Positions 8,061 through 16,995 of a stretch of 64,000 bases of DNA are shown piece after piece; position 1 is the stretch's first letter; the number at the start of each line of letters is the position of its first letter. This stretch comes from CAJLIR01 sp964408085. GTDB taxonomy: Bacteria > Bacillota_I > Bacilli_A > RF39 > UBA660. The DNA lies in the NCBI GenBank assembly GCA_964408085.1, contig CAYOYB010000003.1, positions 62,001 through 126,000 of the forward strand, in the 5' to 3' direction. The notes beneath the pieces were generated by a model. That model was not told the origin of the DNA. It made no database searches and was given only the letters and a program-made list of their open reading frames with translations. The position numbers and the translations under genes were made by a program.

Positions 8061-10178
8061 TTACTTTTTCATTGTTTTTTTCTTTTGTCTTTGTTCGTCT
8101 TTAACCTCGTTAGCATAATACTTAAGACAATTTAGATTAGCAGTAGCATTCAATTTATCAATATTATGATAAGAATTGTTAATAGCAAAATCTGCAACCA
8201 AACGTTGAGCAACAATACCTAAATAACTATTTAGTGGTGTCATTATATCTGATTTATATTTTAATTCAAGGTCACTATGTCCTAAATTTTTAGTATCGTA
8301 ATAAGCCATGTTGATGTCATCGCAAATGCTTTTATACATAAATTTAAAATCATCTTCAGGTATTTTTGAAAAAATATAATTTAAGTTACTAATTATTTTA
8401 ACAAATTTTTGTTGATCTTGTTCTAAATGATTTCTATATAAAAATGGTAATTTATGAGCTTCAAAATATTTTCCTACAACATAATTTACTAATCCTGCAT
8501 AAGTCTTCTCAATTCTTGTAGCTAAATCAGAATACTCATTTTGAGTATTTATTTGATAACTAGCTTGAACAAAAGGTCTATATTTAGAATTTCTACTATT
8601 TTTATTAAATTCTTGTTTACTAACTTTTTCAGTCAATTTTACATTACTTTTTAAAAACTCAAAATTTCCTACTTGCTCTTTACCACGTAATTCAATACGA
8701 TAAGTTAAACAAGGTCTATAATCTTCAGTTGTTAATAACAAACTATCTAATATTTGTTTTTCAAAACATTCATTAATTGAAAACATTTTATTATAAAGAA
8801 ATTTATCTAATGTAGAATATTCTGGAATTAAGCAAGCAACATCTATAGTATGAATTGATAATCGAATATGTCCTTTAGCAGTTAATTCTATTGTATAAGC
8901 AAAATTACTTTCAGCATTATCTGTCTCAATCATAAAGGTATAGAGATCTTCACCATATTTTTTTCTCTTTTCATCTGCAATCTCTATTTTTTGAATTTGA
9001 CTTAAATTGTGAATCTGATCAGCTAATCCATAACTTCCATTTTGTTCCTCAGCCGTTATTTCCTTTTGATAATTAATACCACTATCTATATTAAATATAT
9101 TTTTAATTGAATCTAAAGCATTTAAAACACTTTCTCTGTTAAAACTACTATTTTTTAAATATAATTCAAATTCCTTTAAAATAGAATCAGTTATCTTTTT
9201 ATCATCTGTATCTAATTTATAAGCTTGATTTTCAACAAATAAATCTATTAATCGTTTATAATATTCTTTATGAATATAATCTTTTTCATGATTTATAAGT
9301 TCTTTTTTATATGCCTCAACATATTTCATTACGATGTTATTAAGAATATGATTATTATTTTTATCTCGTAAATTAAATAATGTTTTATCATAACTAAAAA
9401 TTCTTTTTAGATAAATGAAATTATCATCATTATTAATAAAATATTCTAAAACTTCATAACGTCGATCATAATCTTTTTCTTTTGATTTAGCATTCATTTT
9501 AATAATCGATTTAATGAACTTTTTATTAGATTTTAATATTCTACGTTCAGAACTTTTTTTAGGATACTTTTTATTTTGATATGTTATAGCACTCTTTACT
9601 TCGCCTAATTTTATTATTAAATTTTCATCTAGTAAAAATTCGCTATTAAGATTATAAATGGTAATATATTTTATTATCAAATATAAATACTCATCAAACT
9701 CTATTGGTGATTTTTCTATAATTAAATATTTCCAAATAACAGCAACATCGAGTGGATTAATATTTTCTAGACTTTTAGTCTCAATAAATTTATTTAAAAG
9801 TTCTGATTGTCTTTTATTAAGTATTATCTTATCTTCCTCGATTGGCTTATTATTTAAATTACTATTTTTTAAAGCTGTACTTTCTCTTTTCTTCAAATAA
9901 GTTGAATATTTTAATAACAATTCTTTTTCATTAGTTAGAGCATTAATATCACTTTTAGCTTCTACTTTCAATATTCGTTTTTTATTTTGTGGATCTTTAG
10001 CATCAGCCAAACTGATATAAGAAGTTTTATCACCTCTAATTTGACTAATATTTTTATTAATCTCTTTAATTTTTTGATTAATAATAATTAATTTATCATC
10101 AGTATCTAGACACTTAATACTAGATATAAATTCATTTTTTTCAAATTTTTTTACTAATTTTTGTTCAATTAAATTCAT
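8061..10178 (-). CDS. Degenerate RNB-domain (RNase II/R-like) protein, probably inactive
   Basis: This 705-residue protein has a Lys-rich helical N-terminal half and a C-terminal half that follows the RNB (RNase II/R) fold pattern. It contains HIRLSIHTIDVACLIPEYS, like the family stretch around VHIADVS; LPFLYRNHLEQ, like the YRxH strand; and GHSDLELKYKSDIMTPLNSY, like the TSPIRRY segment. The catalytic Asp cluster is not intact (ETDNAESN in place of DxDDA), and the essential Arg of SPIRR is replaced (TPLNS). I infer a catalytically dead RNA-binding relative. It sits between dnaI and thrS. In Bacillus the corresponding place is taken by other genes (ytxBC). The AGGGGG site supports the ATG. 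Confidence 0.65.
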   Translation of the reverse strand: MNLIEQKLVKKFEKNEFISSIKCLDTDDKLIIINQKIKEINKNISQIRGDKTSYISLADAKDPQNKKRILKVEAKSDINALTNEKELLLKYSTYLKKRESTALKNSNLNNKPIEEDKIILNKRQSELLNKFIETKSLENINPLDVAVIWKYLIIEKSPIEFDEYLYLIIKYITIYNLNSEFLLDENLIIKLGEVKSAITYQNKKYPKKSSERRILKSNKKFIKSIIKMNAKSKEKDYDRRYEVLEYFINNDDNFIYLKRIFSYDKTLFNLRDKNNNHILNNIVMKYVEAYKKELINHEKDYIHKEYYKRLIDLFVENQAYKLDTDDKKITDSILKEFELYLKNSSFNRESVLNALDSIKNIFNIDSGINYQKEITAEEQNGSYGLADQIHNLSQIQKIEIADEKRKKYGEDLYTFMIETDNAESNFAYTIELTAKGHIRLSIHTIDVACLIPEYSTLDKFLYNKMFSINECFEKQILDSLLLTTEDYRPCLTYRIELRGKEQVGNFEFLKSNVKLTEKVSKQEFNKNSRNSKYRPFVQASYQINTQNEYSDLATRIEKTYAGLVNYVVGKYFEAHKLPFLYRNHLEQDQQKFVKIISNLNYIFSKIPEDDFKFMYKSICDDINMAYYDTKNLGHSDLELKYKSDIMTPLNSYLGIVAQRLVADFAINNSYHNIDKLNATANLNCLKYYANEVKDEQRQKKKTMKK

Positions 10179-10201
10179 TTTAAATCCCCCTGCTACATTT
10201 T

Positions 10202-11119
10202 TTAATTTCTTAAATTTTGACTTATCATTTCTATTTGCGATGTTAATTGTTTTATTCTTTCAGTAATTCTACCTGCTTTTATCACATCAATTCCATCTCG
10301 TGTTACACTCAAATGTTCTTTTAATTGTTCTAAAGTTAAATTTGAGGTAAAAAAGGTTGGTAATTTTTGTTCCATACGATACTGAACTAGTGGACATAAA
10401 ATTTCATCTCTCCCCCACTGAGTAATCGCTTCAGCACCAATATCATCAATTAATAAAATTGGTGATTTTTTAGCTAATTCGTATTTTTCATTATAATCAT
10501 TTTGAAACGATGCTTTTAATTCTCTTAAGAAATCTGGCCAAAATACGATTGTACTTTTAAAATTCTTTTTCGCTAATTCGTTTAACATAGCTGTTAATAA
10601 ATAGGTTTTGCCACTTCCAAAATTACCACATAAATATAATCCTTTTAAATGTCTATCTTTTTCATAATTAGTTATAAAATCTTTGATAGAAGAAATGGCT
10701 TTAAATCTATTTTTATCATTTGTAAAAATATCTTTCATTTTTGCATCTTTTAAATAAACTGATGAACCAATAACATTTATATTTTTTAAATAACTATTTT
10801 GTTCTTCTAATTTTTTTAAATATTTACATTTTTTATATTTAAAAATTAGAGCATTATTTTTTACAATTGGAAGATACGCTAATCCTTCTATTTCATTTTT
10901 ACATTCTAAAATTGATTCACAATTTTGGCAATTATGATATTCTAAACTAGATTTTTCTAAAGATGAGGTATAATTTTGCAAGTGCTCACGACTTAATTTT
11001 AAATGTGAAACTAAATCTTTGAATTTTTGTTCTTTAAGTGCCTCATCATAATTTTTCTTTAAATCGTCATTATAATCTTTATCATATAAATTTTTAACAC
11101 TATCTTTTATTGTTTTCAT
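10202..11119 (-). CDS. dnaI: DnaI, replicative helicase loader
   Basis: A 305-residue AAA+ ATPase of the DnaI/DnaC type that loads the replicative helicase onto DNA during initiation. The C-terminal half carries Walker A (GNFGSGKTYLL), Walker B (ILLIDDIGAE), a sensor segment (TFFTSNLTLEQL) and an arginine motif (RITERIKQL). The N-terminal domain has a small Cys cluster (CQNCESILEC), as expected for the zinc-binding helicase contact domain of DnaI. The gene starts just after dnaB stops, giving the standard dnaB-dnaI order of Bacilli. Confidence 0.93.
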   Translation of the reverse strand: MKTIKDSVKNLYDKDYNDDLKKNYDEALKEQKFKDLVSHLKLSREHLQNYTSSLEKSSLEYHNCQNCESILECKNEIEGLAYLPIVKNNALIFKYKKCKYLKKLEEQNSYLKNINVIGSSVYLKDAKMKDIFTNDKNRFKAISSIKDFITNYEKDRHLKGLYLCGNFGSGKTYLLTAMLNELAKKNFKSTIVFWPDFLRELKASFQNDYNEKYELAKKSPILLIDDIGAEAITQWGRDEILCPLVQYRMEQKLPTFFTSNLTLEQLKEHLSVTRDGIDVIKAGRITERIKQLTSQIEMISQNLRN

Positions 11120-11126
11120 ACATCAC

Positions 11127-12416
11127 CTACTTAAATTCACTTAGCATTTTTTGCATTTCTTCTTGTTCTTCTAAAGTTGCAACATCTGCATTAATATTCT
11201 TATCAAACCAATCTGGTTTTTTTATTTCTTTTTTAGGTTTTATTTTAGTTTCTGTTATTTTTTGTCGTTTTTTATATTCTTTACCAGCAATATTCATAGC
11301 CTCTTCAACTGTTTTAATATTACTTCTAAGCCACTGACTAGCAATTGTTTCAACGAATGTTCGATTAAGCTTATTGTCATTGATTTTAAGTACATAATCA
11401 ATTAACACATTAACTACACCAGGCATCATGTTTAAATCAACTAATAGATAAGCAACAATATTTAAATCAGCAGCAGATGGCTTTATACCACCATTTTTAC
11501 TAGTCAAAAATTCATATGGTGAAACAGTTTCAAATTGATAAATAATTTTTGATTTTTTTGAGGTATCAGAAATATTTTTTCTTAGATATTCTGGTTGCTT
11601 TTTATAAATAATTGTTGGTAAAGTCCCAGCATTTTCAAATTTATAATACTTTTCACAATTATTTTTTAATAATTCAATATTTATTTTTCTTTTCTCATCA
11701 ATTGAATTCATAATTATTTCTTGCATTTGTTCATTATTAAAACTATATATAAAAGCCAATTTTAAAATAGTATCTTTTATTTCTTTATTAATTAGTCTTA
11801 AATTTATTTGCTCTTCAGGTATTAAAGCAAGCATCTCGTTTAAATTAATTTTATCAGAAATAATTATTTTTCCTTTATTATTCGCTTTAATATCTCCATA
11901 ATAATCTAAGGTTGGACTATTTACTGCATAATAGACATCACTAAATGAAGAGGTTATATTTTCATATTCTGTTAAATTCAAATTTGGCAAGCGATAGTAA
12001 CTAATTATTTTTTCAAATTCAGCTTGTCCAATATTACTTAATAATGATGTGTTTAAAATTGGATTATTAAAAAATTCATAAGCATTTAAAGGAGCATATA
12101 ATTCATATATATAGTTATTAACACTACCTTTTTTATAATAAGTTTTTAGCAATCCAATACCTTCTAATTTTTCTCTAGATGCTAAAATAGTATCTAAAGC
12201 TAATTGAGTATTAGTCATAAGATGATGGTGTGTCCATTCAAGTGAAAATATCTCTGATTTATCTAGATATGCCCAAAGGGAAAAATAAAGATTGGCTGCT
12301 AAAGCACCTATAATTGGTTGATATAAATTTATAATTAATTTTTTATCATAGTCAGTTAGAATTGTTTTATTAACAACTACAAAAGTATCGGCTGGTAATA
12401 AGGCAACATTCATCAT
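11127..12416 (-). CDS. dnaB: DnaB-type replication initiation/membrane attachment protein
   Basis: A 429-residue member of the Gram-positive DnaB family (not the helicase). It works with DnaD and DnaI to place the helicase at the origin. The N-terminal winged-helix region has the family pattern (LTDYDKKLIINLYQPIIG, then LEWTHHHLMTNTQLALDTI). The C-terminal DnaB_2/DnaD-like domain has LVDLNMMPGVVNVLIDYVLK and the tail ASQWLRSNIKTVEEAM. I placed the start at the ATG at 12416, behind an AGGGGGTG site. A longer frame starting GTG at 12422 overlaps that site. Confidence 0.92.
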   Translation of the reverse strand: MMNVALLPADTFVVVNKTILTDYDKKLIINLYQPIIGALAANLYFSLWAYLDKSEIFSLEWTHHHLMTNTQLALDTILASREKLEGIGLLKTYYKKGSVNNYIYELYAPLNAYEFFNNPILNTSLLSNIGQAEFEKIISYYRLPNLNLTEYENITSSFSDVYYAVNSPTLDYYGDIKANNKGKIIISDKINLNEMLALIPEEQINLRLINKEIKDTILKLAFIYSFNNEQMQEIIMNSIDEKRKINIELLKNNCEKYYKFENAGTLPTIIYKKQPEYLRKNISDTSKKSKIIYQFETVSPYEFLTSKNGGIKPSAADLNIVAYLLVDLNMMPGVVNVLIDYVLKINDNKLNRTFVETIASQWLRSNIKTVEEAMNIAGKEYKKRQKITETKIKPKKEIKKPDWFDKNINADVATLEEQEEMQKMLSEFK

Positions 12417-12487
12417 ATTCACCCCCTGAACAAATTTCTATTTTTATTTTAACATATTCTTAAAAAAAAAGAAATTGATTAATAAAA

Positions 12488-12511
12488 AAATAAAAGCAAT
12501 AATTGCTTTTA
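12488..12511 (-). terminator. Terminator of the lipoprotein gene
   Basis: AAAAGCAA and TTGCTTTT pair around a 3-base loop. The stop codon and following T-rich stretch are within it on the minus strand. Confidence 0.6.
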
Positions 12512-12943
12512 TTATTCAGGTATAGCCACATTTACACTATATTCTACTTTAGCTGCTTTAGATAAATCTAGATTACATGGTGTAGTATAAAATACTTCTG
12601 CGTCATTTTCTAAAGTTTCATTAACAGTACTTGTTAAAATAGTAAGAATTTGACCATCTTTATCAGTAACAGTCATTTGATAATTCTCTAATGTAAAGAT
12701 TTCTCCAGAACGATTTGTAACTTTAGTAACAATTGATGATATACCATCTTCAATTTTAAAAGTTGTATTTTCAAATACAATTCCATCAACATTTTTTTCG
12801 CCAATTACATTTTCATCGGTAATGACTGTAGCATTTTCACCATTATTAGTTTTATTATCATTATCTCCATTTTTTCTAGTACATGAACATCCTGATAAGA
12901 ACAGTGTTCCTATTAGCATTGATAAAATAATTTTTTTCTTCAT
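12512..12943 (-). CDS. Small lipoprotein, paralogue of the one at 18.2 kb
   Basis: A 143-residue secreted lipoprotein: signal peptide, lipobox LSGC near residue 19, then an Asn/Asp/Lys-rich linker and a compact beta-rich domain. Its layout matches the lipoprotein at 18155-18589. Both have a CxC start, a linker with NKTN, a TDENV or TNEDM stretch, and a strand pattern FENTTFKIEDGISSIVTKVT that resembles FTNTSITYDGNMSKIVSQVT. This looks like an FxLYD/DUF-type Ig-like domain. Function is unknown. The gene has a strong AGGAGG site and its own terminator. Confidence 0.8.
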   Translation of the reverse strand: MKKKIILSMLIGTLFLSGCSCTRKNGDNDNKTNNGENATVITDENVIGEKNVDGIVFENTTFKIEDGISSIVTKVTNRSGEIFTLENYQMTVTDKDGQILTILTSTVNETLENDAEVFYTTPCNLDLSKAAKVEYSVNVAIPE

Positions 12944-12988
12944 AAATCTATCCTCCTACTATTAGTATATCATGTTTATTTATTACAA

Positions 12989-15103
12989 TCAATATTTTTT
13001 TACTTCAACCATTTCATAAGCTTCAATAATATCGCCCTCTTTTAAATCGTTGTAATTTTCAATTGTAATACCACATTCAAGACCCTTTTTAACTTCTTTA
13101 ACAGAGTCTTTTTCTCTTTGAAGCGAATTTATATTTCCATCATATATAACAATGCTGTCTCTTATAATTCGAGCTTTAGCATTACTTTTTATAATACCAT
13201 CAACTACATAACTTCCAGCAATTGAGCCAACACGAGAAAATTTAAATATTTTTCTGATTTCAGCACTTCCTAATATCTTTTCTTCTAAGACAGGGTCTAA
13301 CATACCTTTCATAGCTGCTTCCATCTCTTCAACAACTTTATATATAATATTGTATAATCTAATTTCTACATTGTTATCTGCAGCATATTCTTTTAATTTA
13401 TTATTTGGTCTAACATTAAAACCAATAATTATAGCTTGTGAAGCCTTAGCTAAAACAATATCACTTTCGGTAATTGCTCCAACGCTACTACGTATAACGT
13501 TAACTTTAACATCTTCAACATCAAGTTTTTCTAAAGCATTTTTAACAGCTTCACTACTACCATTAACATCAGCTTTTATAATTACATTGATTTCTTTAGC
13601 GCCATCTTTTATTTTCGAGAATAAATCTTCTAAAGTTACAGCAGTTGTTTTGTGATTTTGAGCCAATCTAGAATTAGTTTTTCTAGTCTCTCCAATATTA
13701 CGAGCTTGTTTTTCAGTTTCAAATGACATAAATTTATCACCAGCCATTGGTGTTTCATTTAAGCCTGTTATTTCGACAGGTGTTGATGGGATAGCTTCGA
13801 TAATTTCTTCATTTTTATCATTTTTTAAAGTTCTAACTTTTCCATAAGCAGTTCCAACAACAATTGGGTCCCCTAGTCTTAAAGTTCCATTTTGAACTAA
13901 AAGGGTAACAACTGGTCCAACTTGTTTATCAAGACGTGATTCAATAACTGTACCAATTGCATATCTTTTTGGGTTAGCTTTATAACTTTGCATATCTGCT
14001 ATCAACAAAATATTTTCTAATAATGAATCAATTCCAATATTATTTTTAGCTGAAATTTGATTATATAATGTATCTCCACCCCAAGTATCTGGTATTAAAC
14101 CATAATCTGATAATTCTGTCATAACCCTCTCTGGATTAGCGCCTGGTTTATCAATTTTATTAATAGCAACAATGATTGGAACATTAGCTGCCTTTGCATG
14201 ATCAATAGCTTCTTTTGTTTGTGGCATAACACCATCATCAGCAGCAACTATTATGATAACAATATCAGTTATTCCTGCTCCTCTAGCACGCATTTCTGTA
14301 AAAGCTGCATGGCCTGGTGTATCAATAAAAGTTATTTTTTCATCATTACACATTACTTGATATGCACTTATAGCTTGCGTAATTCCACCAGCTTCACCAT
14401 CGGCAACATTGCTCTTTCGAATTGTATCAAGTAAAGTAGTTTTTCCATGGTCAACATGTCCCATAATTGTTACAACAGGAGCTCTTTTAACCAAATCTGC
14501 TTCATTATCAATAATTTCGTATTCTTCAAAATTAGTAACATCAGCTGTTTCTTCTCTTTTTAGTTCTTTATTATAATCAGCAACTAATAGTTCAGCTGTT
14601 TCAAAAGTAATGCTGTTATTAACTGTTGCCATTATACCTAAAAGGAATAATTTTTTAACTAATTCAGTAGAAGGAACATTAAGTAGACTAGCTAATTTTC
14701 CTACTGTCATATCCTCACTATATAAAACAACATTTTCATTGTTAGATGGATTATTAGCCATTAATTTTTCTTTATTTTTATACATTTCTTTCTTTTTAAT
14801 AGCAAGATCTTTATTATTTTTCTTAATATTATTGACCTTTTTCTTTATTTTTTTTACCTTTTCATCGTTAACATCTTCTTTAGATGTTTCAATTATATCT
14901 TGGTCTTGATCTGTATAATTATCTACTACAACCTCTTCCTCTACACCTGCATCGCTTGCAAAAGCATTATCTAAGATAACAATTGCGTCTTCATCTAACA
15001 AATCGCTTTCTCCATTAACTAAAATATCCAATGAATCACACTTTTTTAAAACCTCATCAACAGATTTTTTTATATCTTCGGCATATTCAAATACAGACAT
15101 CAT
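12989..15103 (-). CDS. infB: Translation initiation factor IF-2
   Basis: IF-2 is the GTPase that brings initiator tRNA to the 30S subunit. The short N-terminal region is Lys-rich. The IF2_N domain follows (VGKLASLLNVPSTELVKKLF), then the G domain with VTIMGHVDHGKTTLLD, DTPGHAAF and NKID, and the C-terminal beta-barrel domains. I use the ATG at 15103, 5 bases after AGAGGTGAT, giving 704 residues. A GTG at 15112 overlaps that site. It is the last gene of rimP-nusA-ylxR-infB. Confidence 0.96.
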   Translation of the reverse strand: MMSVFEYAEDIKKSVDEVLKKCDSLDILVNGESDLLDEDAIVILDNAFASDAGVEEEVVVDNYTDQDQDIIETSKEDVNDEKVKKIKKKVNNIKKNNKDLAIKKKEMYKNKEKLMANNPSNNENVVLYSEDMTVGKLASLLNVPSTELVKKLFLLGIMATVNNSITFETAELLVADYNKELKREETADVTNFEEYEIIDNEADLVKRAPVVTIMGHVDHGKTTLLDTIRKSNVADGEAGGITQAISAYQVMCNDEKITFIDTPGHAAFTEMRARGAGITDIVIIIVAADDGVMPQTKEAIDHAKAANVPIIVAINKIDKPGANPERVMTELSDYGLIPDTWGGDTLYNQISAKNNIGIDSLLENILLIADMQSYKANPKRYAIGTVIESRLDKQVGPVVTLLVQNGTLRLGDPIVVGTAYGKVRTLKNDKNEEIIEAIPSTPVEITGLNETPMAGDKFMSFETEKQARNIGETRKTNSRLAQNHKTTAVTLEDLFSKIKDGAKEINVIIKADVNGSSEAVKNALEKLDVEDVKVNVIRSSVGAITESDIVLAKASQAIIIGFNVRPNNKLKEYAADNNVEIRLYNIIYKVVEEMEAAMKGMLDPVLEEKILGSAEIRKIFKFSRVGSIAGSYVVDGIIKSNAKARIIRDSIVIYDGNINSLQREKDSVKEVKKGLECGITIENYNDLKEGDIIEAYEMVEVKKY

Positions 15104-15119
15104 AGAAATCACCTCTTTC

Positions 15120-15380
15120 TTATTTTACTAATTCACATAACTCATCATAAATTTCTACTGGAACATTCATTTCAAGGACTCTATCTAGAATCTTACTTTT
15201 TTTAGCTTTTTCAAAAACATTTATGTCTTTTTTTAAGTAAGCTCCTCTTCCGTTTAATTTTCCAGTCGAATCAACAACAATACTACCCTCTGGTGTTCTT
15301 ACTACCCTAATTAAATCTTGTTTAGCGCATTTTTCTTTCGTTATTACACAACTGCGCATAGGAATCTTTTTTGTTTTCAA
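15120..15380 (-). CDS. ylxR: YlxR/RnpM-family RNA-binding protein
   Basis: An 86-residue YlxR (DUF448) protein with the family signature MRSCVITKEKCAKQDLIRVV and GRGAYL. Members bind RNA and have been linked to RNase P modulation. The start is a TTG at 15380 behind GAGGTGA; the GTG three codons earlier overlaps the ribosome site. The gene lies between nusA and infB as in most Bacillota. The usual L7Ae-like ylxQ gene between ylxR and infB is absent. Confidence 0.9.
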   Translation of the reverse strand: MKTKKIPMRSCVITKEKCAKQDLIRVVRTPEGSIVVDSTGKLNGRGAYLKKDINVFEKAKKSKILDRVLEMNVPVEIYDELCELVK

Positions 15381-15398
15381 TTTTATCACCTCACAAGA

Positions 15399-16613
15399 TT
15401 AAATAACAATATTTATGCCCTCTTCTTTAGCTTGTTCATATGTTTTTACATCTAATTTATAATGTGTTAAACGAGCAGCTAAACGGATATTTAAACCTTT
15501 TTTACCAATAGCTAATGATAAGTTGTCTTGGTCAACAATAACCATAGCTTCACGCTTTTTCTCATCAGTTACAAAAATACTTAAATTTTTAGCTGGACTT
15601 AAAGCATTTTCAATAAATTGTTTAGAATCACTATTATATTCTACAATATCAATTTTTTCACCATTTAATTCTTCAATAATTTTGCTTATACGAGAACCTT
15701 TTTCACCTATACAAGAACCAATCGCATCTACATTACTATTTTCTGAATAAACAGCTATCTTAGTTCTGTTTCCAGCTTCTCTAGCAACACTATAAACTAA
15801 AATTATTCCTTCATTAATTTCTGGTATTTCCAATTCAAATAATCTTTTAACAAAACCATAATGATTTCGTGACAATAGAATAAGAGGACCTTTTCCACTA
15901 GTTTCTACTTTAGTTATATAAACTTTTAAGCTAGAACCCATTTTAATTGTTTCTCCAGGAATAATTTCTGTTTTAGGTAATATTCCTTGGGTTCTACCTA
16001 AATCAATATAATAATTTCTAGAATCTTCCATCGCAACGATACCAACCATTAATTCATCTTGTTTATCACTAAATTCGTCAATTATTGTATTTCTTTCAGC
16101 TTCACGAATTTTTTGAATAACTACTTGTTTAGCAGTTGCAGCAGCTACTCTACCAAAGTCTTTAGGTGTAACTTCTTGTTCAATTGTTTCTCCTACCTTA
16201 ATATTAGGAACCATTTTTTCTGCCTCTTCTTGTGTTAGGTGAATTCTTTCATCAAAGTAAATTATTTCTGGTTCATCATCCTCTTCATCTTCCTCAATAT
16301 TATCAACTTGATCTGTAGGAATTGTCTCTTTTGTATCGACAGATGATTTAGTTTCTCCTCCATCTGTATCAGCAGCTACAGGTAAACTTGTAACCTCACC
16401 ATGATCATTAACTTCAACAACAGTTTTATAAGAATAAATATGAATTTCTCCACTAGTTCTATCAATATCAACACGTACGTTTGATAATGAATGATAATTC
16501 TTTTTATATGCTGAAGTAAGAGCTAATTCCATCGCATCATAAATAATATCTTCAGAAATACCTTTTTCTTTAGATAATAAATCAACAGCTTTTTTAAATT
16601 CTTTTGTTTCCAT
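15399..16613 (-). CDS. nusA: Transcription factor NusA
   Basis: NusA binds RNA polymerase and controls pausing, termination and antitermination. This 404-residue protein has the N-terminal polymerase-binding domain (METKEFKKAVDLLSKEKGI), an acidic insertion around residues 105-125, an S1 domain (DEFSDKQDELMVGIVAMEDS) and two KH domains (GSCIGEKGSRISKI and LAIGKKGLNIRLAARLT). It lacks the C-terminal acidic repeats of enterobacterial NusA, as is usual in Gram-positives. The ATG at 16613 lies one base after the rimP stop codon. Confidence 0.95.
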   Translation of the reverse strand: METKEFKKAVDLLSKEKGISEDIIYDAMELALTSAYKKNYHSLSNVRVDIDRTSGEIHIYSYKTVVEVNDHGEVTSLPVAADTDGGETKSSVDTKETIPTDQVDNIEEDEEDDEPEIIYFDERIHLTQEEAEKMVPNIKVGETIEQEVTPKDFGRVAAATAKQVVIQKIREAERNTIIDEFSDKQDELMVGIVAMEDSRNYYIDLGRTQGILPKTEIIPGETIKMGSSLKVYITKVETSGKGPLILLSRNHYGFVKRLFELEIPEINEGIILVYSVAREAGNRTKIAVYSENSNVDAIGSCIGEKGSRISKIIEELNGEKIDIVEYNSDSKQFIENALSPAKNLSIFVTDEKKREAMVIVDQDNLSLAIGKKGLNIRLAARLTHYKLDVKTYEQAKEEGINIVI

Positions 16614-16614
16614 T

Positions 16615-16869
16615 TTACTCACAACCTTTCTCTTTTGAACAAACATCTAAAATATATTTATCATCAATTGGATCTTGCTCATCCAAAATAGGATTAACTA
16701 AATTACTAATGATAACACAATCATCTACTGTAATTATATCTTTTTTATCAATTATTAGTCTTAAAAAATTATTACCATTTTCTTTTTCATAAACAACACT
16801 ATCAAGTATATATCCTTGTTCTGTTATTGTCTTTTCTAACATTTGACGTATTTTATCTTCAATTTCCAT
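16615..16869 (-). CDS. rimP: Truncated RimP (N-terminal domain only)
   Basis: RimP matures the 30S ribosomal subunit. The normal protein has about 150 residues: an alpha/beta N-terminal domain and an SH3-like C-terminal domain. This one is only 84 residues, ending shortly after DPIDDKYILDVCSKEKGCE. It therefore has the N-terminal domain (RQMLEKTITEQGYILDSVVY ... FLRLIID) and lacks the SH3 domain. The next gene, nusA, starts one base after its stop, so there is no room for a frameshifted remainder. The ATG has a GGAGG site. Confidence 0.8.
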   Translation of the reverse strand: MEIEDKIRQMLEKTITEQGYILDSVVYEKENGNNFLRLIIDKKDIITVDDCVIISNLVNPILDEQDPIDDKYILDVCSKEKGCE

Positions 16870-16891
16870 AATTCCTCCAAATTTAAATTTA

Positions 16892-16913
16892 AAGAGTGGG
16901 AAACCCCACTCTT
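16892..16913 (-). promoter_or_regulatory. Leader hairpin of the rimP-nusA-ylxR-infB operon
   Basis: AAGAGTGGG and CCCACTCTT (9 pairs, 4-base loop) lie between the promoter and the rimP ribosome site, followed on the minus strand by a weak T-rich tail. It resembles a weak terminator or a stabilising 5' hairpin. An attenuator acting through NusA is conceivable but not shown. Confidence 0.6.
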
Positions 16914-16929
16914 CGTCATGTCTAAAATG

Positions 16930-16958
16930 ATTATAACATAATGCTAGTTAATTAGCAA
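16930..16958 (-). promoter_or_regulatory. Promoter of the rimP-nusA-ylxR-infB operon
   Basis: On the minus strand -35 TTGCTA (16953-16958), a 17-base spacer and a perfect -10 TATAAT (16930-16935) with an upstream TGT extension. Confidence 0.7.
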
Positions 16959-16995
16959 CCCTTTTTAATAACTTAATTAAATATCAAAAAAACTA

